A DNA stretch of 33,394 nucleotides from an uncultured Bacilli bacterium (GTDB lineage Bacteria; Bacillota_I; Bacilli_A; RF39; UBA660), in the NCBI GenBank assembly GCA_934148535.1, contig CAKPDF010000016.1, positions 1-33,394 on the forward strand, written 5' to 3'. The notes beneath the pieces were generated by a model, which searched no databases, was not told where the DNA came from, and saw only the letters and a list, made by a program, of their open reading frames with translations. Within the stretch, counting starts at the first letter, position 1. Every line of letters starts with the position of its first letter. Shown piece by piece: positions 7,310-13,838 of the stretch. The translations under genes were made by a program, and so were the position numbers.

Positions 7310-8512
7310 ATGGAACAAGAAAAAATGAGAATTGATATTTTACCTAATTATTTTAGAAAGCCTGATGGGACTTTTGATAAAAAAGAGGCAATTAAATTAT
7401 CTGGAAAAATAGCGGGTATTTGTTATGATAAAGGGGGATTTACACATCTTGAAAATGAGCCTGAAGAAAAAACAATGCGTAGAGTTAATATGACATTAAA
7501 TAATGGACATCATAGTGTTTATGATCACATTGAAATAAATTTTAATTTTCAAAATATACCAAAGATTTTAGCAATGGTACTTAATAATGAACATGAATAT
7601 ACTACGAGTGAAAAGTCAGCAAGATATACGCCTGTTGTTAGAGGAGATTATTCAATTATAACAGAAGATGAAGAAAAATTATATAATAAATGGCTTGATA
7701 TATTTAAAATAAAAATTAAAGATCAGTATGGATATATGTATAATGACTCTAAGATTCAGAAACTTGCACAGGAAAATGCTAGATATTTAGTAACTGTATT
7801 TATGCCAACCCAGATGATTTATTCAACTTCTTTAAGACAAATTAACTATTTAGCTTCTTGGATGCATGATTATATAAAAAATGCTGATATTAATAATGAA
7901 TTTGAAAGAAAATTATCAGATTCTATGAAGGAGTTTTTAAAGTGTCTTGATGATGTTAATGTTCTTGAAGATGGGTTGTTAACAAATGATAAGCATAGAA
8001 AATTGTCTTTGTTTGGTGAGGATTTGTGTAATAAAGAGATACATTTTGGAGATGTTTACTCAACTTTGTATAAAGGTTCATGGGCTCAATTTGCGCAAGC
8101 TCAAAGACATAGAACTCTAGATTATCAATTAGAGATGTTAGATGAAAAAGAGTTTTTTGTGCCACCTATTATTGCAGATGATTCAATGCTAGTTTCAGAA
8201 TGGCTTGGTGATATGCAACTAGTAAGTGGTGTTAATCCTCAAGGTGAATTAGTGATGATAAGTGAAATTGGTAAGTATGAAGATTTTATTTTAAAATGTA
8301 AAGAGAGATTATGTTCAGCAGCGCAACTTGAGATAATGTTGCAAACGAGGAAGACTTTATTAATGTATAAAGAAGCTTTAGAAAATAATAATAGTTATCT
8401 TTATAACGATATTAAAAAATATTCTTATGGTGCGAGATGTACTTTTCCTGATTTTAATTGTACATCTGATTGTAAATTTGTTGAAGGTAAAAAGTTAACA
8501 AGAAAAATTTAA
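7310..8512 (+). CDS. thyX: ThyX-like FAD-dependent thymidylate synthase, long form
   Basis: ThyX makes dTMP from dUMP using methylenetetrahydrofolate and FAD. This protein has 400 residues, about twice a canonical ThyX (roughly 220), and looks like two ThyX-like halves. The first half has GHHSVYDH (66-73), a degenerate signature EHEYTTSEKSARY (94-106) and an AR..VT.FMPTQMIYSTSLRQ segment (about 158-177). The second half has QAQRHRTLDYQ (263-273) with an intact RHR, then AQLEIMLQTRK near 338-348 and a cysteine-containing tail (Cys377, 384, 388). So the RHR part and the SxRY part of the motif lie in different halves. A ribosome binding site AGGAG precedes the ATG by about 9 nt. Two thymidylate-kinase-like genes follow, supporting a dTTP role. 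Confidence 0.82.
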   Translation: MEQEKMRIDILPNYFRKPDGTFDKKEAIKLSGKIAGICYDKGGFTHLENEPEEKTMRRVNMTLNNGHHSVYDHIEINFNFQNIPKILAMVLNNEHEYTTSEKSARYTPVVRGDYSIITEDEEKLYNKWLDIFKIKIKDQYGYMYNDSKIQKLAQENARYLVTVFMPTQMIYSTSLRQINYLASWMHDYIKNADINNEFERKLSDSMKEFLKCLDDVNVLEDGLLTNDKHRKLSLFGEDLCNKEIHFGDVYSTLYKGSWAQFAQAQRHRTLDYQLEMLDEKEFFVPPIIADDSMLVSEWLGDMQLVSGVNPQGELVMISEIGKYEDFILKCKERLCSAAQLEIMLQTRKTLLMYKEALENNNSYLYNDIKKYSYGARCTFPDFNCTSDCKFVEGKKLTRKI

Positions 8513-8544
8513 TATATTTTTGATTTTGAGTAAGGGTGATATTT

Positions 8545-9240
8545 GTGGGAAAATTAGTTGTATTTGAAGGATGTGATTGTTCTGGTAAGGAAACTCAGAC
8601 TAAGTTACTTACTGATAGATTAAATAGGGAAGGAATTAAGACTAAGACTATATCTTTTCCTGTTTATGATAGTCCTACGGGTAAAATTGTTGGGGCTTGT
8701 TATTTAGGAAAAGAGAAGATGTGTAAAGAATATCTTGTTTCTGGTACTTCATTTTTTGATGATGCTACTTTGGTTGATCCTTTGGTTTCTATGGCATATT
8801 ATGCTGCTGATAGAAGGTATAATTTGGATATGATTAATTTTGCATTACTATCTAATGATTTAGTTCTTTTAGATAGGTATGTGTATTCTAATATGGCTCA
8901 TCAGGGTTCTAAAATAGATGATATTAATAAGAGATATGAAATGTTTAAGAAGTGTGAATTATTAGAGTTTGATTATTTTGAACTTCCTAAACCTGATAAG
9001 GTATATTTGTTATATGCATCAGTGGATGCTACAGAAAAACTTAGAAATAATAGAAGTGAGAGTTTGGATCAGAATGAGAGAAATATTCCTTATTTAAGAA
9101 AGAGTGAAGAAGTTTATTTACAACTTGCAGATTATTATAATTTTGATGTTATTAATTGTTCTATTGGTAACGAGATGAGGAGTATTGATGATATACATGA
9201 AGAGGTTTATTCTAAGGTATTAAAACTTATTAAGAAGTAA
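8545..9240 (+). CDS. Thymidylate kinase-like (d)NMP kinase, copy 1
   Basis: The protein has 231 residues. The P-loop EGCDCSGKETQ lies at residues 8-18, SFPVYDSPTGKI corresponds to the phosphate/nucleoside-binding strand of thymidylate kinases, and LLDRYVYSNMAHQ is the DR(Y/H) motif with the conserved Asp. It should phosphorylate dTMP to dTDP. The start is taken as GTG at 8545, five nt after AAGGGTGA; this gives MGKLVVFEG, aligning exactly with MAKLIVIEG of the next gene and giving both paralogues 231 residues. An upstream GTG at 8536 lies within the ribosome binding site. The gene follows thyX by 32 bp and is probably in the same operon. The Cys-containing P-loop differs from the usual bacterial Tmk (EGxxGAGKTTQ), so substrate range could differ. 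Confidence 0.82.
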   Translation: MGKLVVFEGCDCSGKETQTKLLTDRLNREGIKTKTISFPVYDSPTGKIVGACYLGKEKMCKEYLVSGTSFFDDATLVDPLVSMAYYAADRRYNLDMINFALLSNDLVLLDRYVYSNMAHQGSKIDDINKRYEMFKKCELLEFDYFELPKPDKVYLLYASVDATEKLRNNRSESLDQNERNIPYLRKSEEVYLQLADYYNFDVINCSIGNEMRSIDDIHEEVYSKVLKLIKK

Positions 9241-9252
9241 AGAGGTGACATT

Positions 9253-9948
9253 ATGGCTAAACTTATTGTTATAGAGGGTTGTGATTGTTCTGGTAAGGAG
9301 ACGCAATCTAAGATGCTAGCGGATAGATTAAATAAAGAGGGTAAAAAATGTCAAATTCTTTCTTTTCCTATGTATGATAGTCCTACTGGTAAGATAATAG
9401 GAGCTTGTTATTTAGGAAAAGAAAAAATGTGTAAGGATTTACTTAATAGTAAGAATGGTTTTTTTGAAGAGGGTGCTAGTAATGTTGATCCTATTTGTTC
9501 TAGTTTGTTTTATGCTGCTGATAGGAGATATAATTTACCTGTAATTGAAAAGGCTATTTCAGAAAATGATGTTGTAATTTTAAATCGTTATACTTATTCT
9601 AATATGGCTCATCAGGCTGGAAAGATAAAAAATAAGAGTGAGAGAACTTTTATGTTTCAAATTTTAGAGCATTTGGAATTTAATGTTTGTAAGTTACCAA
9701 GGGCTGATAAAGTAATATTTTTACATGTTCCATACGCTAATACATTAGATTTAAGAAATTGTAGGGATGAAAATCCTGATCAGCTAGAGAAAGAGATTGA
9801 ACATTTAAAGAATGCTGAAGAAACTTATTTATTACTTGCAGATTATTATGAATTTGATACTATTGAGGGAGTTGTTGATGGTAAATTGAAGTCAATTTCT
9901 GATATTCATAATGAGATATATAAAATTGTTTCTGATTTTGTAGAATAA
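9253..9948 (+). CDS. Thymidylate kinase-like (d)NMP kinase, copy 2 (tandem paralogue)
   Basis: The 231-residue protein is about half identical by eye to the preceding gene, with the same P-loop EGCDCSGKETQ, the block SFPMYDSPTGKI and the shared stretch GACYLGKEKMCK. The motif corresponding to DRY reads NRYTYSNMAHQ, so the conserved Asp is Asn here while copy 1 keeps Asp. The ATG at 9253 is preceded by AGAGGTGA, 12 bp after the stop of copy 1. Either the pair has split substrates (for example dTMP versus another dNMP), or the second copy is less active. The operon thyX-tmk-tmk ends here; no convincing hairpin terminator follows. Confidence 0.8.
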   Translation: MAKLIVIEGCDCSGKETQSKMLADRLNKEGKKCQILSFPMYDSPTGKIIGACYLGKEKMCKDLLNSKNGFFEEGASNVDPICSSLFYAADRRYNLPVIEKAISENDVVILNRYTYSNMAHQAGKIKNKSERTFMFQILEHLEFNVCKLPRADKVIFLHVPYANTLDLRNCRDENPDQLEKEIEHLKNAEETYLLLADYYEFDTIEGVVDGKLKSISDIHNEIYKIVSDFVE

Positions 9949-9982
9949 TGTCATATTAAAAAAATGTATTGTTTTGTCGAAT

Positions 9983-10013
9983 TTGATAAAAAATATTTTA
10001 GGTGTGCTATTAT
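9983..10013 (+). promoter_or_regulatory. Promoter of the truncated small gene at 10036
   Basis: TTGATA (9983-9988) and TATTAT (10008-10013) are 19 nt apart; the -10 is preceded by TGC, making it an extended -10. Immediately upstream is TTTTGTCGAA (9972-9981), which matches the Spo0A box core TGTCGAA, and an ATGTATTGT motif (9964-9972). The surviving promoter and a good AAGGAG site suggest the gene behind it was once functional. Confidence 0.45.
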
Positions 10014-10035
10014 ATGTATATAAGGAGATGATAGT

Positions 10036-10144
10036 TTGCCTAATCATATTTTAACTATGGATGTTTTGGATGAAATGATAGATAATATTTCTGTTATTAA
10101 ATTAAATACTTATATAAGACTAGAGAAAGATAATTATTCTAATT
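10036..10144 (+). repeat. 109-bp direct repeat, left copy
   Basis: Positions 10036-10144 match 11161-11269 at 105 of 109 bases (mismatches are the two bases after TTG, one G/A and one A/C). The two copies lie in the same orientation and flank the KilA-N pseudogene. The similarity starts at the TTG start codon and stops two bases before the TAG of the left copy. It is far longer than any transposon target-site duplication. Confidence 0.95.
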
Positions 10145-10146
10145 AG
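10036..10146 (+). pseudogene. Truncated small ORF (36 aa), left copy of a duplicated gene start
   Basis: TTG at 10036 follows AAGGAGATGATAG (10022-10034), an excellent ribosome binding site, and opens a 36-codon frame beginning (M)PNHILTMDVLDEMIDNIS and ending at TAG 10144-10146. The same sequence recurs at 11161 (37 codons, no ribosome binding site), where the frame runs into stop codons and then an in-frame tail. I read this as the 5' end of an unrecognised gene of roughly 85 codons, cut when the KilA-N segment came between the two copies. It may still be translated as a short peptide. No family is recognised. Confidence 0.5.
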
Positions 10147-10164
10147 GAATGTTATCTTTTTTGG

Positions 10165-10193
10165 TTTCAAAGTGCAAATTTTACACTTTGAAA
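10165..10193. promoter_or_regulatory. Perfect inverted repeat upstream of the KilA-N promoter
   Basis: TTTCAAAGTG (10165-10174) and CACTTTGAAA (10184-10193) form a perfect 10-bp dyad with a 9-nt spacer. There is no T-run after it in either direction, so it is not an intrinsic terminator. It lies 10 bp before the -35 hexamer of the KilA-N gene. Spacing between arm centres (19 bp, nearly two helical turns) fits an operator for a dimeric regulator; this function is inferred. Confidence 0.6.
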
Positions 10194-10203
10194 TGTTAAA
10201 TAT

Positions 10204-10232
10204 TTGATTATTTTTGCTTAGAATGTTATAAT
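10204..10232 (+). promoter_or_regulatory. Promoter of the KilA-N gene
   Basis: TTGATT (10204-10209) and TATAAT (10227-10232) are separated by 17 nt, with TGT directly before the -10 (extended -10). A GGAGG ribosome binding site follows at about 10254-10258, five nt before the ATG at 10264. Confidence 0.75.
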
Positions 10233-10263
10233 ATTGTTGATTTAGGAAATGTTGGAGGTAATT

Positions 10264-11131
10264 ATGGTTAAAGATAATATTAAAACTGATATAATTGTAA
10301 AAGAACAAAAAATTAATGTATTAAGAATTGACAATAAAGATTTTATATCTCTTACTGATTTAGCTAGATATGCAAATTCAGAAGAACCTAAGATACCTAT
10401 TTATTCTTGAATGAGAAATAAGGATGTTATTGCTTATTTAGGACTATGGGAACAACTTAATAATGATAATTTTAAAGGTCACGAATTCGAGACCTTTGAG
10501 AATGAAGCGGGGAAAAATAGTTTTTATATGTCTCCTCAAAAGTGGATTAAGGCTACTAATGCTGTAGGTATAATTTCTAAATCTGGCAATAATGGTGGTA
10601 CTTATGCTAGAAGTGATATTGCTTTAGAATTTGCTAGTTGGTTAAGTCCTGAATTTAAATTATATGTTATTCAAGAATTTGAGAGATTAAAGAAGAATGA
10701 AGCATATCAAAATAAAATTGATTGGCATGCTAATAGAGTTTTAGCAAAGGTTAATTATATAGTTCATACTGATGCTATAAAGAAAATTATTGTTCCTACT
10801 TTGACTGATAAACAAAAAAAGTTTGTATATGCTGAAGAAGCTGATGTTTTAAATGTTGCATTATTTGGAGTGACTGCTAAGGAATGGAGAGAAAATAATC
10901 CTAGAATTGCTGATAAAGGTAACATTAGAGATTATACTGATTTACTTCATTTAGTTATATTGAATAATCTTGAAAATATTAATGCTGAATTAATTGAGAT
11001 GGGAGTATCTCAAAGTGTGAGACTTGAATATTGCAAGGAGGCAGATTGAATTATTAAAGAAAAACAAATCTTTTAATAATCTAGAGTATATTGAAAATAA
11101 AGTTAATGATAAGAAGAAATTACCGATTTAG
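10264..11131 (+). pseudogene. KilA-N domain (phage-type) protein gene, broken by a stop codon and a frameshift
   Basis: The reading frame starts at ATG 10264 behind GGAGG and gives FISLTDLARYANSEEPKIP before meeting TGA at 10408-10410. The frame then continues MRNKDVIAYLGLWEQLNN, the core of the KilA-N domain. In this family the residue just before MRNK is Trp, so TGA replaces TGG at a conserved Trp. The frame runs through ALEFASWLSPEFKLYVIQEFERLK to TGA at 11047-11049. The neighbouring frame from about 11029 reads LNIARRQIELLKKNKSFNN and ends at TAG 11129-11131, clearly the lost C-terminus, so a small deletion near 11026-11030 shifted the frame. KilA-N proteins occur in phages and prophages as DNA-binding antirepressor-type proteins. 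An intact internal ORF of 212 codons from 10411 lacks a ribosome binding site. Confidence 0.88.
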
Positions 11132-11160
11132 TAACATTTTCGTAGATAATAATTTTTATT

Positions 11161-11269
11161 TTGTTTAATCATATTTTAACTATAGATGTTTTGGATGAAA
11201 TGATAGATAATATTTCTGTTATTAAATTAAATACTTATATAAGACTAGAGCAAGATAATTATTCTAATT
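11161..11269 (+). repeat. 109-bp direct repeat, right copy
   Basis: This copy matches 10036-10144 at 105 of 109 bases in the same orientation. The promoter and ribosome binding site of the left copy are absent; the sequence before it is unrelated. The two copies bracket a unit of about 1.1 kb containing only the KilA-N pseudogene with its promoter and inverted repeat. Confidence 0.95.
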
Positions 11270-11424
11270 TGTAATTTTAGTTGTAAGATAAAGGTAGACA
11301 TAAAAAGATGTTGAAGATATAATTTAGTAAAGAAGATAAAAATATTGGATTTGTAGATTATCTATCAAAAACATTTACGAGAGAGCAAATAATTAAAAAA
11401 CTTAATAATATATTTAAAAAATAG
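11161..11424 (+). pseudogene. Decayed gene carrying the right repeat copy and its 3' tail
   Basis: Reading on from TTG 11161, the frame gives 37 codons homologous to the left copy. It then meets stops at 11272, 11278, 11284 and 11320, and resumes in exactly the same frame at 11323-11424 as FSKEDKNIGFVDYLSKTFTR followed by EQIIKKLNNIFKK and TAG. The in-frame tail with plausible protein character, followed directly by a strong terminator, suggests this is the remaining body of a small gene whose 5' end is also found at 10036. No ribosome binding site precedes it. I recognise no family. Confidence 0.55.
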
Positions 11425-11440
11425 AGAAATCTATTTTTTT
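11416..11440. terminator. Intrinsic terminator after the decayed island
   Basis: A perfect 10-bp stem (11416-11425 with 11430-11439) closes a GAAA tetraloop. It has an A-run on the left and a T-run on the right and can act in both directions. It begins inside the last codons of the decayed gene. Confidence 0.85.
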
Positions 11441-11470
11441 AATTTAGTTGTAATAAGAGTAATATTTTTC

Positions 11471-11499
11471 TTGATTTTACTATGGATATTTTATATAAT
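11471..11499 (+). promoter_or_regulatory. Promoter of the thioredoxin-like lipoprotein operon
   Basis: TTGATT (11471-11476) and TATAAT (11494-11499) are separated by 17 nt, directly after the terminator at 11416-11440. The predicted transcript would start near 11506, only about 20 nt before the ATG at 11526. Confidence 0.75.
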
Positions 11500-11525
11500 T
11501 ATTTTGAGAAAGGTTGTAGATATGT

Positions 11526-12218
11526 ATGAAAAAAATTACTTTAATAATAATTATGATTTTGGTAATATTTTGTTTAGGTGGTTGTAAGGGTAAGAATACA
11601 GATGCTTTAAAGTTTAAAAATGAGTATGAGAATTTAAATGGTAAGACTTCTAAGAGTGGTAAAACTTATTTAGATGTTTCTATCGATAATGATAATCCTA
11701 TTGTTTATTTGACTGCTAAAGAAGCTAGTGAAAAGATAAATAGTGATACTGGGGTATTTTATTTTGGATTTCCAGAATGTCCTTGGTGTAGGAATACACT
11801 TCCTGTTTTACTTAATGCTGCTAAAAATAGTGAACTGGATAAAATTTATTATGTTAATATGTATGATGTTAGAGATACTATGGAAGTTGATACTGAGGGT
11901 AATGTTGTTACTACTAAGAAGGGAGCAACAGGTTATAGTGAACTTCTAGATAGTTTGGATTCGATATTAGATAATTATACTTTAACTGATAGTAATGATA
12001 ATCAAGTTTTAACTGGTGAGAAAAGAGTTTATGTTCCTTTGGTTGTGTTTGTGGTTGATGGTAAGATTGTTTCATATCATACTGATACTGTTAGTTCTCA
12101 AACAGATCCTTATGTTGCTTTGGATGAATCACAAAAAGAGGAATTATATCAAATATATAATGATGGAATTCATAAGGTTTTGGGAGATGTTTGTGATGAA
12201 GATGAGGAGCATTGCTAA
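11526..12218 (+). CDS. Thioredoxin-like lipoprotein (CPWC motif)
   Basis: This 230-residue exported protein has a lipoprotein signal: MKK, a hydrophobic core and lipobox LGGC with Cys20. The mature domain has VFYFGFPECPWCRNTLPVL, a thioredoxin-fold active site C-P-W-C at residues 85-88 after a beta strand, and a later RVYVPLVVFVVDGK that should supply the cis-proline strand. This resembles the bacteriocin-maturation/disulfide-isomerase type of thioredoxin-like proteins in Firmicutes. A role as a membrane-anchored thiol-disulfide oxidoreductase is inferred. The C-terminus is acidic and ends in Cys. It is the first gene of a cluster: the next ATG overlaps its stop by one base (TAATG). Confidence 0.82.
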   Translation: MKKITLIIIMILVIFCLGGCKGKNTDALKFKNEYENLNGKTSKSGKTYLDVSIDNDNPIVYLTAKEASEKINSDTGVFYFGFPECPWCRNTLPVLLNAAKNSELDKIYYVNMYDVRDTMEVDTEGNVVTTKKGATGYSELLDSLDSILDNYTLTDSNDNQVLTGEKRVYVPLVVFVVDGKIVSYHTDTVSSQTDPYVALDESQKEELYQIYNDGIHKVLGDVCDEDEEHC

Positions 12219-12748
12219 TGAAAAAGATTTCTAATTTAAATTTGTTTTTGATAAGTTTATTATCTTTAGTTTTGGGGATTATATTAATAGTTGCAACTTC
12301 AGATATTCTTACGGTATTTAATTATATATTTGTTTGTATTTTTGCTATTTGTGGTGTTATATGGTTGATTAGTTTTTTTGTTTCAAAAGATTATGTAGAT
12401 TATGAATATGGTAATTTAATATTAGGTATTGTATTTATTTGGCTTTCTTTGGTTATGTATGTTTATTATACAATGATAATAAATATTTTACCTATTATAT
12501 TTTCTCTTTACTTATTTATAATGGGAACATTTATGATTATTTCATATTTTACTAAGAAAAAATCAAATATTAAGTGTTTAAGATATTTAATAATAGGTGT
12601 TATATCTATAATAGTGGGAATACTTTTAATATTTGAACCTAAACTTGGTGTATATACTTATTTAAAGATTACAGGTGTTAATATTATTGTTATTTCTTTG
12701 TTATTTTTCTTTGAAATTATACATAATTTAAGGACTAAGAATGGTTAA
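12218..12748 (+). CDS. HdeD/DUF308-like small membrane protein
   Basis: The protein has 176 residues with about six hydrophobic segments arranged in pairs, for example LISLLSLVLGIILIVATSDI and later LIIGVISIIVGILLIFEPKL. The spaced GIxLI repeats and the short loops fit the DUF308/HdeD family, whose function in Gram-positive bacteria is unknown. The ATG at 12218 is chosen because it overlaps the preceding stop (TAATG); a TTG at 12212 is possible but lies inside the previous gene. Its 3' end overlaps hemW by 8 bp, so all three genes are probably co-transcribed. Confidence 0.72.
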   Translation: MKKISNLNLFLISLLSLVLGIILIVATSDILTVFNYIFVCIFAICGVIWLISFFVSKDYVDYEYGNLILGIVFIWLSLVMYVYYTMIINILPIIFSLYLFIMGTFMIISYFTKKKSNIKCLRYLIIGVISIIVGILLIFEPKLGVYTYLKITGVNIIVISLLFFFEIIHNLRTKNG

Positions 12749-13835
12749 ATCTCTTTATATACATATTCCTTTTTGTTTAGATATTTGTTCTTATTGTGAT
12801 TTTTGTAAGATTAGATATGATAGTAAGTATGTTTTAAAATATTTAGATAATTTAAGAAGTGAGATAGATTGTAGGTATAATGGAGAGGTTATTGATACTA
12901 TATATATAGGGGGTGGTACTCCTAATAGTTTAAATTGTGATGAACTTAAGATATTATTTGAGATAATAAAAAGATTTAGAGTTAGTGATAATTTAGAATA
13001 TAGTATTGAGTGTAATTGTGAGTGTTTAGATATAGATAAGATACTTTTGTTTAAAGAATATGGTATTAATAGGGTGTCTTTGGGGGTTCAAACATTTGAT
13101 GATAATATAATTAAAATTCTTAATAGACATCATACTAAAAAGCAAGTTTATGATAGTGTTAAAATGCTTAAGGATAATGGTATTAATAATATTAATATTG
13201 ATTTAATATATGGTGTTGATGATAATCTTGATGTAATAAGAAATGATATATCTTGTTTTTTGGAGTTGGGTATACCTCATATATCTTGTTATTCTTTGAT
13301 TATTGAGGATGGTACTAATTTTGAAATAGAAAAAAGAAAATATATTGATAGTGATAGAGATTTTGAGATGTATAAGTATATTAGGGATACTTTGAAAGAG
13401 TATGGTTATATTCAATATGAGGTAAGTAATTATTCTAAGGATGGATATCAGTGTAGACATAATCTTACTTATTGGAATAATTTATCTTATTATGGTTTTG
13501 GTGTTGGTGCAGTATCATATATTGATAATTATAGAATTAGTAATACAAAAAATTTGGGTAAGTATTTAAATGGTATATATGAATGTGATAAGGTATATGA
13601 GGATAAAAGAACACAGATGTCTAATACTATGATACTTGGTCTTAGAAAGACTAGTGGTGTTAGTAATTCTAAATTTAAGGAATTATATGGTATGAATATT
13701 AAGGATGTATATGATATAGATGATATGGTTGATGAGGGTATGTTAAAATGGAATGGGGATTATTTATATATAGATAGTAAGTATATATATGTTTCTAGTG
13801 ATATACTTATTAATTTTATAGATTGTGAGGATTAA
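12741..13835 (+). CDS. hemW: Radical SAM coproporphyrinogen III oxidase-like protein / heme chaperone HemW
   Basis: The 364-residue protein opens with YIHIPFCLDICSYCDF: Cys12, Cys16 and Cys19 form the CX3CX2C radical-SAM cluster motif, with an additional Cys22. YIGGGTPNSL near residue 55 is the glycine-rich SAM-binding strand, and GVQTFDDNIIKILNRHH and later DLIYG and the QYEVSNY block are all typical of HemW. HemW proteins bind heme and deliver it to respiratory proteins; they are distinct from the true oxygen-independent coproporphyrinogen oxidase HemN. No other heme genes are in the window, so its role here is uncertain. The start overlaps the previous gene by 8 bp, and the stop precedes the mscS start by 3 bp. 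Confidence 0.9.
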   Translation: MVKSLYIHIPFCLDICSYCDFCKIRYDSKYVLKYLDNLRSEIDCRYNGEVIDTIYIGGGTPNSLNCDELKILFEIIKRFRVSDNLEYSIECNCECLDIDKILLFKEYGINRVSLGVQTFDDNIIKILNRHHTKKQVYDSVKMLKDNGINNINIDLIYGVDDNLDVIRNDISCFLELGIPHISCYSLIIEDGTNFEIEKRKYIDSDRDFEMYKYIRDTLKEYGYIQYEVSNYSKDGYQCRHNLTYWNNLSYYGFGVGAVSYIDNYRISNTKNLGKYLNGIYECDKVYEDKRTQMSNTMILGLRKTSGVSNSKFKELYGMNIKDVYDIDDMVDEGMLKWNGDYLYIDSKYIYVSSDILINFIDCED

Positions 13836-13838
13836 GAT

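Noticed and set aside
10120..10308. Minus-strand ORF over the KilA-N promoter
   Set aside because: It covers the promoter, dyad and ribosome binding site of the plus-strand gene and is of low complexity; no signals of its own.
10408..10410. Evidence for TGA read as tryptophan in this organism
   Set aside because: All other tryptophans in the window use TGG, gerAA and gerAC end in TGA inside ATGA overlaps with the next gene, and the KilA-N gene also has a frameshift. A nonsense mutation is the simpler reading.
10036..11269. Insertion sequence with target duplication
   Set aside because: No transposase, no terminal inverted repeats at the repeat borders, and 109 bp is far too long for a target-site duplication.
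13203..13460. Minus-strand ORF inside hemW
   Set aside because: It lies wholly within a well-supported gene, has no ribosome binding site and a composition typical of an antisense shadow in A/T-rich DNA.
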